Assembly: GCF_001045555.1 (NCBI RefSeq)
Contig: NZ_LFBU01000001.1
Coordinates: 2,046,001-2,110,000, forward strand
Direction of reading: 5' to 3'
Length of the DNA: 64,000 nt
Source: Marinobacter subterrani
GTDB taxonomy: Bacteria > Pseudomonadota > Gammaproteobacteria > Pseudomonadales > Oleiphilaceae
Position 1 is the first letter of the stretch; every line of letters begins with the position of its first letter. Under the pieces are notes generated by a model. The model made no database searches and had not been told where the DNA came from. It was given only the letters and a program-made list of their open reading frames with translations. Shown in pieces: positions 7,957-16,405 of this stretch. The translations under genes were made by a program, and so were the position numbers.

Positions 7957-9117
7957 GTGAAATTCACACCCGAACACGAAGCCCTTCGAAAAACCGTCCG
8001 CGATTTCGTGGAGAAGGAAATCAACCCGCACTGCGACGAATGGGAAGCCGCCGGGGAGTTCCCCATTCATGAGCTGTTCAAGAAGCTCGGCAACCTGGGA
8101 ATCCTGGGCATCCAGAAACCGGAAGAATACGGCGGTATGGGGCTGGATTACAGCTACAACCTGGTGGCGGCGGAAGAACTGGGCATGGCTCATTGTGGCG
8201 GTGTTCCGCTGGCCATCGGGGTGCAGACCGATATGTGTACCCCGGCCATTTCCCGGTTTGGTTCCGATGAACTCAAACGCAGCTTCCTGGCCCCGGCCAT
8301 TGCCGGCGACATGGTGGGATGCATTGGCGTCAGCGAGGTTGGCGCGGGTTCCGATGTGGCGGGGATGAAAACGACCGCCAGGAAAGACGGTGACGACTAC
8401 ATCATCAACGGCTCCAAGATGTGGATCACCAACAGCCCCAAATCCGACTTCATCTGCCTGCTGGCCAACACCTCGGACGACAAGCCCCACAAGAACAAAT
8501 CCCTGATCGTGGTTCCCACCAAAACACCGGGCATTTCCTTCAGCCCGCATTTGAACAAACTGGGTATGCGTTCCTCGGAAACCGCGCAGATTTTCTTTGA
8601 CGACGTGCGCGTGCCGCAGCGTTATCGCATCGGCGCCGAAGGCACCGGTTTCATGATGCAGATGCTGCAGTTCCAGGAGGAGCGCCTCTGGGGTGCCGCC
8701 AACGTAATCAAGGCACTGGAAAACTGCATTACCAAAACCATCGAATACTGCCGCGAGCGCAAGACCTTCGGTCAGCCGCTGATCGACAACCAGGTCATTC
8801 ACTTCCGCCTGGCAGAACTGCAAACCGAGGTCGAGGCCCTCCGAGCCCTCACCTACCAGGCCTGTGAGCTGCACGTTGAGGGTAAGGATGTGACCCGTCT
8901 GGCGTCCATGGCCAAGCTCAAGGCCGGGCGCCTGGGGCGCGAGGTTACGGACAGCTGCCTGCAGTACTGGGGCGGCAACGGTTACATGTGGGATAACCCG
9001 ATTTCCCGGGCACACCGGGATGTGCGGCTGGTGTCCATCGGCGGTGGTGCCGATGAAATCATGCTCGGGATTATCTGCAAGATGATGGGGATCTTGCCGG
9101 GCAAGAAGCGCGACTGA
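7957..9117 (+). CDS. atuD: Citronellyl-CoA dehydrogenase (acyl-CoA dehydrogenase family)
   Basis: 386 residues, full acyl-CoA dehydrogenase length. GTG start with AAGGAG nine bases upstream. FAD and substrate motifs include CIGVSEVGAGSDVAGMKTTA and KMWITNS in the middle domain and YWGGNGYMWDNPISRAHRD near the C-terminus. Where straight-chain dehydrogenases carry the catalytic Glu (YEGT), this protein has IGGGADEIM, as in isovaleryl-CoA-type enzymes whose base lies on another helix; this suits a branched substrate. It would oxidise citronellyl-CoA to geranyl-CoA, the substrate of AtuC/AtuF. E4 follows 23 bp after the stop. Confidence 0.85.
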   Translation: MKFTPEHEALRKTVRDFVEKEINPHCDEWEAAGEFPIHELFKKLGNLGILGIQKPEEYGGMGLDYSYNLVAAEELGMAHCGGVPLAIGVQTDMCTPAISRFGSDELKRSFLAPAIAGDMVGCIGVSEVGAGSDVAGMKTTARKDGDDYIINGSKMWITNSPKSDFICLLANTSDDKPHKNKSLIVVPTKTPGISFSPHLNKLGMRSSETAQIFFDDVRVPQRYRIGAEGTGFMMQMLQFQEERLWGAANVIKALENCITKTIEYCRERKTFGQPLIDNQVIHFRLAELQTEVEALRALTYQACELHVEGKDVTRLASMAKLKAGRLGREVTDSCLQYWGGNGYMWDNPISRAHRDVRLVSIGGGADEIMLGIICKMMGILPGKKRD

Positions 9118-9140
9118 GGGGTCAGGCTTTGGTGCATGGC

Positions 9141-9249
9141 CGGTGGCCCGGTAGTTCTGTCCAGGACACGCCCGCAAGTACATCCGTGCAGGGCTCGATC
9201 GGGCCATCCCTGGCCCTCAACGGTCCTGGACAGAACTACCGGGCCACCG
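9141..9249 (+). repeat. Y-shaped inverted repeat E4 (forward)
   Basis: Outer stem 9141-9167 / 9223-9249, 27 bp, perfect. Hairpin A region ACA-TCCG-TGC is weaker than in other copies. Hairpin B: GGGCCA-TCCC-TGGCCC. Lies between atuD and atuE. Confidence 0.88.
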
Positions 9250-9265
9250 ACCCCGAACTTGGTTT

Positions 9266-9297
9266 GTCGGATTACGCCTTTGGCTAATCCGACCTAC
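9266..9297. repeat. Single arm of the GTAGGTCGGATT repeat (R2)
   Basis: GTCGGATTACGCC followed by TTTGGCTAATCCGACCTAC: near-identical to the right arm of R1 at 7700-7731, and it forms the small hairpin CGGATTACGCC/GGCTAATCCG. It sits 16 bp after E4, as R1 sits beside E2 and E3. Confidence 0.8.
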
Positions 9298-9352
9298 GGA
9301 CCGACAGGCTCTGAAAGCCTGATGGCTCCATACCTGAAGACTGGAGTTATGT

Positions 9353-10174
9353 ATGGACCAGCTACCACATTGCGAAACACTGCTTCTGGAAAAACAGGGC
9401 CCTACCCTGTTTATCACCATCAACCGTCCGGACGTTCGAAACGCCATGAGCCTGCAGATGGTGGCGGAACTTTCCACGGTCTTCTCCCAGATCCAAGAAG
9501 ATCTTCACATCCGCACCGTCGTGATCCGTGGCGCCGGTGGTCACTTCTGCGCCGGCGGTGATATCAAAGACATGGCCGGTGCCCGGGGACAGAAAGCGGC
9601 CGAAGGCGAGGCCGATCCGTTCTACCGCCTGAACCGGGCCTTCGGCCAGATGATCCAACAGGTCAACGAATCCTCGAAAGTGGTCATCGCGGTTACAGAA
9701 GGCGCGGTCATGGGCGGTGGCTTCGGCCTGGCCTGCGTCTCCGACATCGCCATCGCCGGACCATCAGCAAAATTCGGCATGCCGGAAACCTCCCTCGGCG
9801 TCATTCCCGCCCAGATTGCGCCGTTTGTGGTTGAACGGATCGGCCTCACACAGGCCCGGCGGCTGGCTTTGCTCGGTTTGAGAATCGATGCGAACGAGGC
9901 TTGCAGTCTTGGAATCGTCCACCAGACGGCAACTTCGAATGCTGAACTGGAAGAGATGCTGGCTGGCGCTCTGGATCGAGTTCGCCAGTGCGCACCGATT
10001 GCCACCGCTGAAACCAAGGCGTTGCTGCATCGGGTTGGCCATGAGCCGATGAGCGGTCTGCTTGACAGCGCGGCTGAGAAATTTGCGGAAGCTATTCGGG
10101 GCAGCGAAGGAACCGAGGGCACCATGGCCTTCATGCAGAAACGCCCACCAGCCTGGGCAGAATCCAACGACTGA
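9353..10174 (+). CDS. atuE: Isohexenylglutaconyl-CoA hydratase (crotonase family)
   Basis: 273 residues, typical enoyl-CoA hydratase size. Oxyanion-hole segments are GGHFCAGGDIKDM (~residue 62) and EGAVMGGGFGLACVSD (~residue 115). Of the two hydratase glutamates, the second is present (GMPETSLGVIP), while the first position reads GFG, lacking Glu, as in methylglutaconyl-type hydratases acting on branched glutaconyl-CoA. It would hydrate the product of the geranyl-CoA carboxylase. ATG 9353 follows GGAG. Flanked by E4 upstream and E5 11 bp downstream. Confidence 0.85.
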   Translation: MDQLPHCETLLLEKQGPTLFITINRPDVRNAMSLQMVAELSTVFSQIQEDLHIRTVVIRGAGGHFCAGGDIKDMAGARGQKAAEGEADPFYRLNRAFGQMIQQVNESSKVVIAVTEGAVMGGGFGLACVSDIAIAGPSAKFGMPETSLGVIPAQIAPFVVERIGLTQARRLALLGLRIDANEACSLGIVHQTATSNAELEEMLAGALDRVRQCAPIATAETKALLHRVGHEPMSGLLDSAAEKFAEAIRGSEGTEGTMAFMQKRPPAWAESND

Positions 10175-10185
10175 ATTACGGGGGA

Positions 10186-10299
10186 GCGAGTGGGTGTGGG
10201 GTGGCTTTCAGGAAATGTCGGCGGCCATGGATGGCCGACGCCAAGCGCACATGGATGTGCTCGTAGCGGTTTCCTGAAAGCCACCCCACAGCCGCTCGC
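10186..10299 (-). repeat. Y-shaped inverted repeat E5 (reverse)
   Basis: Outer stem 10186-10215 / 10270-10299, 30 bp with two mismatches near the open end. On the minus strand: hairpin A GCACA-TCCA-TGTGC, hairpin B CGGCCA-TCCA-TGGCCG. It fills the atuE-atuF gap and ends 30 bp before atuF. Confidence 0.9.
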
Positions 10300-10329
10300 G
10301 GACTGGCACCAATAGATGAGACCAGCACC

Positions 10330-12306
10330 ATGTTAAGAAAACTGTTAATAGCCAACCGAGGCGAAATCGCCGTCCGGGTCATCCGCACCGCGAAAGCCCT
10401 GGGTTACCGCACCGTGGCTGTCTACTCCGAGGCTGACGCCAAAGCCGTGCATGTGGAAATGGCCGACGAAGCCGTCTGCATCGGCCCGGCACAAGTATCC
10501 GCCTCCTACCTGAACAGCGACGCCATCCTCGACGCCGCCCGCAGAACCGGCGCCGACTGCATCCACCCGGGTTACGGCTTCCTCTCCGAGAATGCTGCCT
10601 TCGCCACTGCCTGCAAAGAAGCCGGCCTGGTCTTCGTTGGCCCGCCAGCAGCTGCCATCGAACTGATGGGCAGCAAGCGGCGATCCAAAATCGCCATGCA
10701 GGAAGCCGGTGTGCCCGTGGTGCCCGGCTACGAAGGCAACAACGCCAGTGACGATGAACTCATCATCGCAGCCAAAGACATCGGCTACCCCCTGATGATC
10801 AAAGCCTCCGCCGGCGGCGGTGGCCGCGGCATGCGACTGGTTGAGAGTGAATCCGAACTGGCCGAAAACATCAAACGGGCCCGCTCCGAGTCGAAACAGG
10901 CCTTCGGCGACGACGAACTGATCCTCGAGAAGGCCGTGATCGAGCCCCGCCACGTGGAAATCCAGGTGTTCGCCGACAGCCAAGGTAACGCCGTGTACCT
11001 GGGCGAGCGGGACTGCTCCGTGCAGCGCCGGCACCAGAAAGTAGTCGAGGAAGCGCCCTCCCCCTTTGTAACACCGGAACTGCGCCAGGCCATGGGCGAG
11101 GCCGCGGTCAAAGCGGCGCTGGCCTGCAATTACGAGGGTGCCGGCACCGTCGAGTTTCTGGTCGACAAACACCGGAATTTCTATTTCCTGGAAATGAACA
11201 CCCGCCTGCAGGTGGAACATCCGGTCACCGAGCTGATTACCGGCCAGGATCTGGTCGCCTGGCAGCTCAGGGTCGCCGAAGGACTCCCTTTGCCCCTGGC
11301 CCAGGACGATATCCACCTGAACGGCCATGCCATCGAGGTACGGCTGTATGCCGAAGACCCTGCCCACGGCTTCACGCCCCAGACGGGCCCATTGCTCGAA
11401 TTCAAGCCGGCCGCGGGCGAAGGCCTGCGATTTGATACCGGGGTACGTTCCGGAGACGCCATCACACCCCACTACGACCCCATGCTGGCAAAAGTCATTG
11501 CCTGGGGCCGGAACCGCGATGAAGCCCGGCGCCGGCTGATCCGGGCCCTGGAGGACACCACCATATTCGGCGTCACCACCAACCGCCATTTCCTGAGCCG
11601 GATCATCGCCAATGAGACCTTCGGTGCCGGCGAGGCCACCACCGCCTTCCTGCAGCAGGCGTTCAGCGATGATCCCTCCCTGCAGCCCCAGACTCTGGAC
11701 ATTCGCCAGCTGGCCCTGGCCGCCTGCGTGCTCGACCATGGCATGTCAGGCCAGAGCGCCTGGAGCAATGCCCCGGCTACCATGACGCCAATCAAGCTGG
11801 CAACCGGCGACAGCACCGTTGAGTTACTGGTCACCCGCAGCGGCAACCGGCTGTCGGTCAGCATGGGCGAAGTCCGGCACACCCTGGAGCTGGTAAGCCA
11901 GCGCGATGGTCTTTTGTGCATTATCGACAACGGGGTTCGTCAGACTTGCCAATACCATCGCCAGGGCAATTCCCTATATTTGCAGGCGTTCGGGCAGTCC
12001 TGGTCGGTGCGGGACATTACCCACCAGCCGGCAACCGGCCCCAAAGGCGTTGGCAGCGGTCGCATCCAGGCAACCATGGATGGCGCCATTATTGATGTAC
12101 TGGTCGAGGCCGGCCACAGTGTTCGCCAGGGCGATACGCTGGTGATTCTGGAAGCCATGAAAATGGAGCATCCGGTGAAGGCAGACCGCGACGGCATCGT
12201 CGGCGAGGTCCATGCCCGCAAGGGTGACCAGGTAAAACGCAGCCAGTTGCTGGTGGAAATCACTGCGGACCAGAATGCCGAACGGGAGAGCACCGCGAAA
12301 CCCTGA
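10330..12306 (+). CDS. atuF: Geranyl-CoA carboxylase, alpha (biotin carboxylase/biotin carrier) subunit
   Basis: 658 residues. Domains in order: biotin carboxylase N-domain (~1-110, LIANRGEIAVRVIRTAKALG), ATP-grasp (~115-320, KASAGGGGRGMR, EMNTRLQVEHPVTE), biotin carboxylase C-domain (~335-445, RLYAEDP), a linker, and a C-terminal biotinyl domain with EAMKMEH (Lys ~611 is the biotin site). It carboxylates its own biotin with ATP and bicarbonate and hands CO2 to AtuC. The same architecture occurs in methylcrotonyl-CoA carboxylase (LiuD); context supports AtuF. The next gene begins 18 bp downstream, so the two are co-transcribed. Confidence 0.9.
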   Translation: MLRKLLIANRGEIAVRVIRTAKALGYRTVAVYSEADAKAVHVEMADEAVCIGPAQVSASYLNSDAILDAARRTGADCIHPGYGFLSENAAFATACKEAGLVFVGPPAAAIELMGSKRRSKIAMQEAGVPVVPGYEGNNASDDELIIAAKDIGYPLMIKASAGGGGRGMRLVESESELAENIKRARSESKQAFGDDELILEKAVIEPRHVEIQVFADSQGNAVYLGERDCSVQRRHQKVVEEAPSPFVTPELRQAMGEAAVKAALACNYEGAGTVEFLVDKHRNFYFLEMNTRLQVEHPVTELITGQDLVAWQLRVAEGLPLPLAQDDIHLNGHAIEVRLYAEDPAHGFTPQTGPLLEFKPAAGEGLRFDTGVRSGDAITPHYDPMLAKVIAWGRNRDEARRRLIRALEDTTIFGVTTNRHFLSRIIANETFGAGEATTAFLQQAFSDDPSLQPQTLDIRQLALAACVLDHGMSGQSAWSNAPATMTPIKLATGDSTVELLVTRSGNRLSVSMGEVRHTLELVSQRDGLLCIIDNGVRQTCQYHRQGNSLYLQAFGQSWSVRDITHQPATGPKGVGSGRIQATMDGAIIDVLVEAGHSVRQGDTLVILEAMKMEHPVKADRDGIVGEVHARKGDQVKRSQLLVEITADQNAERESTAKP

Positions 12307-12324
12307 GCCGGGCAAGGAACCCTC

Positions 12325-14154
12325 ATGAACCAAGACAACGTATCCGTACTGGACATAGCCCGCAGCCTGCCCCGTGTCATCCGGCGCCTGCCGGCCATTA
12401 CCCGGGGCCTGTACTACTATTCGCTGAAAAACGAGAACCTGGAACTGACCCTCGGAACGCTCATTGAGAACAACGCCCGGAATGTTGGCAGCCGGCCCGC
12501 CGTTCTTTTTGAGGACCGTTCTGTCACCTGGCAGGAATTCAACGGCTGGGCCAACCGCATCGCTTACTATCTGCAGGCCCAGGGGCTCACCAAAGGCGAC
12601 GCCATTGCCGTGTTTCTGGAGAACCGCCCGGAGCTTCTCGCCGTCGTAGCGGGCGCCGCCAAACTGGGCGTGGCCTGCGCCATGCTCAACACCTCCCAGA
12701 AAGGCAAGGTACTCGAACACAGCATTCACCTGATTGAACCGAAAATGGTGGTTGTCGGCGAGGAACTGGTCGAGGCCTTCGACGGCATCAAGGCAGGGCT
12801 CAGGACCGAGCATCCGCACCCCTTCCAGTTCCTGGCGGACACCAACACCCTGAACGCCTTCGGCGATGCACCGGATGGCTACACCAACATGGCGGAGCGG
12901 GTGAGCACCTTCAACAGTGGCAACCCGGCGCTGAGTGACCCACCCAGAATGGGCGACACCGCCGTCTACCTGTTCACCTCCGGCACCACCGGCCTGCCCA
13001 AGGCGGCCCCGGGCTCCCACCGCAAGTTCATCAAGGCCTACGGCGGGTTCGGCCTGATGTCGCTGGCGATGGAGCCGAAGGATGTCCTCTACTGCACCCT
13101 GCCCCTGTACCATGGCACCGCGCTGCTGGTGTGCTGGGGCTCCGTGCTGGCCGGCGGCTCTGCCATTGCCCTGCGCCGAAAATTCTCCGCCAGCGCCTTC
13201 TGGGACGACATCCGCTACTACCACGCCACCGCCTTCGGTTATGTCGGCGAACTCTGCCGCTACCTGCTCAACCAGCCGCCGGGCGCCCAGGACCGGAACC
13301 ACAGCCTGACCAAAATGATCGGCAACGGACTGCGCTCCTCCATCTGGCGAGAATTCAAGGATCGCTTTGGCATTGAAACCGTGGCGGAACTCTATGCCTC
13401 CAGCGAGGGCAACATCGGCTTCAGCAACTTCTTCAACATGGACAACACCGTCGGTTTCTCCACCGCCCCTTACAAACTGGTGAAATTCCATGACGGCACG
13501 AGGGACCCGGTAAGGAACGAAAAGGGTTTCATGAAGGAAGTTGCCAGGGGCGAACCTGGCCTGCTGATCGGCGAGATCACCAAGAAGTGGTCCTTCGAGG
13601 GCTACACCCAGAAAGAAGCCACGGAAAAATCCATCCTCCGCAATGCCTTCAAGAAAGGCGATGCCTGGTTCAACACCGGCGATGTACTGAAGGAAATCGG
13701 CTGCGGTCACCTGCAGTTCATGGATCGCATGGGGGATACCTTCCGCTGGAAGGGCGAGAACGTCTCGACGACGGAAGTGGAGAACATCCTCGACGGCTCC
13801 GGGTTGGTCGAGGAAGCCATCGTCTACGGCGTCGAAATCCCCGGCACCAACGGCAAGGCCGGGATGGTGACCCTGGTGCCCCACAGCAATGGCCGTGAGT
13901 TCGACGTTAACAGACTGTTCGCCTACCTCCAGGACAACCTGCCGGCCTATGCTATTCCGGTGTTCGTCCGGGTAACCCACGCCATCGAGAAAACGGGGAC
14001 GTTCAAGTACCGGAAGGTGGATATTCAGAAAGCGGGCTATTCACTCGGTCATTCCAGCGAAAAAGTTTATGCCTGGCTGCCTCGTACTGATGGCTATACC
14101 CTGCTGACACCGGGGCTGGTTGCGGAGATTGATAGTGGGAAGGTCAGCTTTTGA
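12325..14154 (+). CDS. atuH: Very-long-chain/isoprenoid acyl-CoA synthetase
   Basis: 609 residues, AMP-binding superfamily, FATP/very-long-chain acyl-CoA synthetase branch. The adenylate loop is YLFTSGTTGLPKAAPGSHRK (~residue 215), and later come YASSEGNIGF, DAWFNTGDVLKEIG, FMDRMGDTFRWKGENVSTTE and the C-terminal GTFKYRKVDIQKAGY. It activates the acid to its CoA ester. In Pseudomonas the atu cluster ends atuF-atuG-atuH, with AtuH an acyl-CoA synthetase; atuG (an SDR) is absent here and atuH follows atuF directly. AAGGA lies seven bases before the ATG. Confidence 0.82.
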   Translation: MNQDNVSVLDIARSLPRVIRRLPAITRGLYYYSLKNENLELTLGTLIENNARNVGSRPAVLFEDRSVTWQEFNGWANRIAYYLQAQGLTKGDAIAVFLENRPELLAVVAGAAKLGVACAMLNTSQKGKVLEHSIHLIEPKMVVVGEELVEAFDGIKAGLRTEHPHPFQFLADTNTLNAFGDAPDGYTNMAERVSTFNSGNPALSDPPRMGDTAVYLFTSGTTGLPKAAPGSHRKFIKAYGGFGLMSLAMEPKDVLYCTLPLYHGTALLVCWGSVLAGGSAIALRRKFSASAFWDDIRYYHATAFGYVGELCRYLLNQPPGAQDRNHSLTKMIGNGLRSSIWREFKDRFGIETVAELYASSEGNIGFSNFFNMDNTVGFSTAPYKLVKFHDGTRDPVRNEKGFMKEVARGEPGLLIGEITKKWSFEGYTQKEATEKSILRNAFKKGDAWFNTGDVLKEIGCGHLQFMDRMGDTFRWKGENVSTTEVENILDGSGLVEEAIVYGVEIPGTNGKAGMVTLVPHSNGREFDVNRLFAYLQDNLPAYAIPVFVRVTHAIEKTGTFKYRKVDIQKAGYSLGHSSEKVYAWLPRTDGYTLLTPGLVAEIDSGKVSF

Positions 14155-14199
14155 TATTGGCCGGTTTGTTTGGCCCTAGCCTGACAAATACGGGGGACT

Positions 14200-14306
14200 G
14201 CATTGGTGGTAACCCCCTCCCAAAAAACGCTACAAGCACATCCATGTGCGCTTGGCTCCGCCATCCATGGCTCCGCACATTTTTGGGAGGGGGTTACAAC
14301 CAATGC
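14200..14306 (+). repeat. Y-shaped inverted repeat E6 (forward)
   Basis: Outer stem 14200-14226 / 14280-14306, 27 bp, one mismatch. Hairpin A: GCACA-TCCA-TGTGC. Hairpin B: GCCA-TCCA-TGGC. Begins 45 bp after the atuH stop. Confidence 0.9.
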
Positions 14307-14374
14307 GTTCAGAAAACTCAGATATATCGAGGTGAAATCAGGCCCACAACTCTTCGTATACCCGGAGCTCCGGT

Positions 14375-14486
14375 ACGCCGTGTCGGGCAGGCCTTCCCAA
14401 AAATGTTGGAGGCCATGGATGGCCGGAAACAAGCGCACATGGACGTGCTCGTAGCGGTTTTTGGGAAGGCCTGCCCGACATGGCGT
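14375..14486 (-). repeat. Y-shaped inverted repeat E7 (reverse)
   Basis: Outer stem 14375-14403 / 14458-14486, 29 bp, one mismatch. On the minus strand: hairpin A GCACG-TCCA-TGTGC, hairpin B GGCCA-TCCA-TGGCC. It lies 31 bp downstream of the oxidoreductase stop and 68 bp from E6. Confidence 0.9.
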
Positions 14487-14517
14487 TGCCACCAGGCCTT
14501 GCAGGCTGGGTTAAAGC

Positions 14518-15498
14518 TCAGGAGCCGACTTTAAGAACTACCTTTCCGGTAGCCCGCCGCTCAGTCAGCGCCCCCAGGGCCTTGGCGTAGTCTTCAAACT
14601 CGAAGACCGCGCTGATTTGCGGGTCAATCTTGCCTTCGGCGTAGAGCTTCATCAGCTCCATCATGTTCTGGGCACTGGCCTCCGGTTCGCGCTGGGTGAA
14701 GCTGCCCCAGAATACGCCAACCACCGAACAGCCTTTAAGTAACGTCAGGTTTGCGGGAATTTTCGGAATCTCGCCAGCGGCAAAGCCCACGATAAGGTGC
14801 CGGCCGTTCCACGCCATGGCGCGCAGGGCCTGTTCGGTGAAATCACCGCCCACGGGATCGTAGATCACATCCACGCCCTTACTGTGGGTGAGCTTTTTGA
14901 CGGCGTCTTTCAGAGGTTCTTCGGAGTAGTTAATCAGCTCATCGGCGCCCGCCGCCCTGGCGACAGCGAGTTTTTCAGCGGAACTGGCGGCGGCAATGAC
15001 GGTCGCGCCCATGGCCTTGCCCAGTTCAACCGTGGCCAGGCCGACGCCGCCACTGGCACCAAGCACCAGCAATGTCTCGCCGGGCTGAAGCTTTGCGCGC
15101 TGCTTGAGCGCGTAATAAGAGGTGGCGTAAACCATGGTAAAGGCCGCAGCCTTTTCATCGGACATTCCTTCGGGGACGGGCAGCAGGTTCTGCTCGGGAA
15201 CAACCACCTCTTCGGCAAAAGCTCCGTATCCGGTCAGGCCGGCCACACGGTCGCCCACTTTGAAGCGGGTCACTTTCTCACCCACACCGATCACTTCACC
15301 GGACATCTCGCCGCCCGGGGAAAACGGCATGTTGGGTTTGAGCTGGTACTTGCCTTCGATGATCAGGGTATCCGGAAAGTTCAGGCCGGCGGCCCTGACA
15401 CGAACCTTTACGCCGCGTCCTTTAACGTCCGGGCTGGGGACTTCCTCAATCACCAGCTTTTCGGCCGGGCCGTATTCCTTGCAGAGTATGGCTTTCAT
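14518..15498 (-). CDS. NADPH:quinone oxidoreductase, zinc-independent MDR family
   Basis: 326 residues, quinone oxidoreductase (QOR/MDR) length. The N-terminal catalytic domain opens MKAILCKEYGPAEKLVIEEV and has RAAGLNFPDTLIIEGKYQ. The nucleotide-binding domain has LVLGASGGVGLATVELGKA (~residue 145), the AxxGxxG form typical of NADPH quinone reductases. The cysteine cluster of zinc-containing alcohol dehydrogenases is absent. It probably reduces quinones or enone-type aldehydes in the cytosol; the substrate is unknown. Convergent with atuH. A role in handling terpenoid enals is possible from position only. Confidence 0.85.
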   Translation of the reverse strand: MKAILCKEYGPAEKLVIEEVPSPDVKGRGVKVRVRAAGLNFPDTLIIEGKYQLKPNMPFSPGGEMSGEVIGVGEKVTRFKVGDRVAGLTGYGAFAEEVVVPEQNLLPVPEGMSDEKAAAFTMVYATSYYALKQRAKLQPGETLLVLGASGGVGLATVELGKAMGATVIAAASSAEKLAVARAAGADELINYSEEPLKDAVKKLTHSKGVDVIYDPVGGDFTEQALRAMAWNGRHLIVGFAAGEIPKIPANLTLLKGCSVVGVFWGSFTQREPEASAQNMMELMKLYAEGKIDPQISAVFEFEDYAKALGALTERRATGKVVLKVGS

Positions 15499-15644
15499 GC
15501 TCGCTCCATTTATGTCTGATCGGGTTCCAGGCGTTGATTACCTGCTTTTTGATACCCGTCAAGCTAAACAGAGTCCCGGCATGAAGCAAATAAAGTTCTC
15601 TTATCGAGCCCCATCAGCCCTGCTTATTTTCGCTGGCAACGCGA

Positions 15645-16211
15645 TCAGAGCATGGAACCGGCGAAAAAAAGCGCGCCCAGAAGACACAGGCCGGCGACAA
15701 TCAGCCCCGCCTTCAAACCCGGGGAGAAGGCCTGAGGCGTCTCGCGCACGGTTCTGGCCTCGTCATGATTGACCAGTTTCTGGTCATGGCTGGAGTTGCG
15801 GATAAGCTCGATCATCTGCTCGCATTGGGCCGACGTGAAGGACGCCGGTTCGAATCTCTGCAGCCCCTGCGACTCCAGAAACCGCTGCACGTCCCTGGAG
15901 AGCGGCACGTACTTCATTGACCAGTTGCTGAAGGTACGGTCAGCAACGGGCTCCTCAATCAGGGTCACAACATTGCGGTGCCGGTCATCCTGCAGTATCC
16001 GGTCGTAGGTCTTCCTTACCTCGTCTTCGTCCCCCTCCAGATACTGGAAGAACCGGTTGTTGCCGTAATACAGCCCGCCCACCAGTTTTCCTCTGGCATT
16101 ATTCTTTCGGGAGGTCATCAGGATCCGGGCAACGTGGGGCTCAACACCTTTTTCCACCGGTTTGGCTTCGAATGTGGCTTCACTGGCATAGGCCAGACGC
16201 ATCAGGGACAT
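15645..16211 (-). CDS. BLUF-domain blue-light sensor with C-terminal membrane anchor
   Basis: 188 residues. ATG 16211 is chosen over upstream options because GGAG lies five bases before it and BLUF domains begin this way (MSLMRLAYASEAT). The flavin-site residues are present: Tyr8, Asn37/38, Gln56 in FFQYLEG, plus RTFSNWSM at ~92-99. The remaining segment (~100-165) has no known output domain and ends in a hydrophobic helix (AGLIVAGLCLLGALFFAGSM), so the sensor is probably tethered to the inner membrane. A short BLUF protein without an enzymatic domain normally signals by protein contact; the partner is unknown. Divergent from the TRIC-type gene. Confidence 0.88.
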   Translation of the reverse strand: MSLMRLAYASEATFEAKPVEKGVEPHVARILMTSRKNNARGKLVGGLYYGNNRFFQYLEGDEDEVRKTYDRILQDDRHRNVVTLIEEPVADRTFSNWSMKYVPLSRDVQRFLESQGLQRFEPASFTSAQCEQMIELIRNSSHDQKLVNHDEARTVRETPQAFSPGLKAGLIVAGLCLLGALFFAGSML

Positions 16212-16405
16212 AACAACTCCGTACAACAGGATAAAGGTAAGCGGAATGCAAGATACGTCCAGATGTGTCGTTGTGGATCACAGTTGCACCGATTACAGGC
16301 TCCACATGCCGCGCCATGGAGATGAACTCACGCGCATTTTCCGCTATTCTGCGCGCGCGGAAATCCGCCGCCAGCCTTTTTTCTGCTCATCGTTCAGGGC
16401 CTGAC

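Larger units (their letters stand above)
14155..14517. other. 363-bp convergent gap holding E6 and E7
   Basis: No gene seen. E6 and E7 take up about 220 bases and lie in opposite orientation, one beyond each of the two converging genes (atuH and the quinone oxidoreductase). The remaining sequence shows nothing recognisable. Confidence 0.8.

Noticed and set aside
5800..12306. atuC/atuF as methylcrotonyl-CoA carboxylase (liuB/liuD)
   Set aside because: Sequence alone would allow it, but atuA, the branched acyl-CoA dehydrogenase order and atuR upstream match the atu cluster; no liuA, liuC or liuE arrangement is seen.
11974..13980. 668-codon open frame on the minus strand opposite atuF and atuH
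   Set aside because: Antisense shadow of two clear genes in high-GC DNA; the His/Gly/Val/Gln-rich composition has no recognisable motif.
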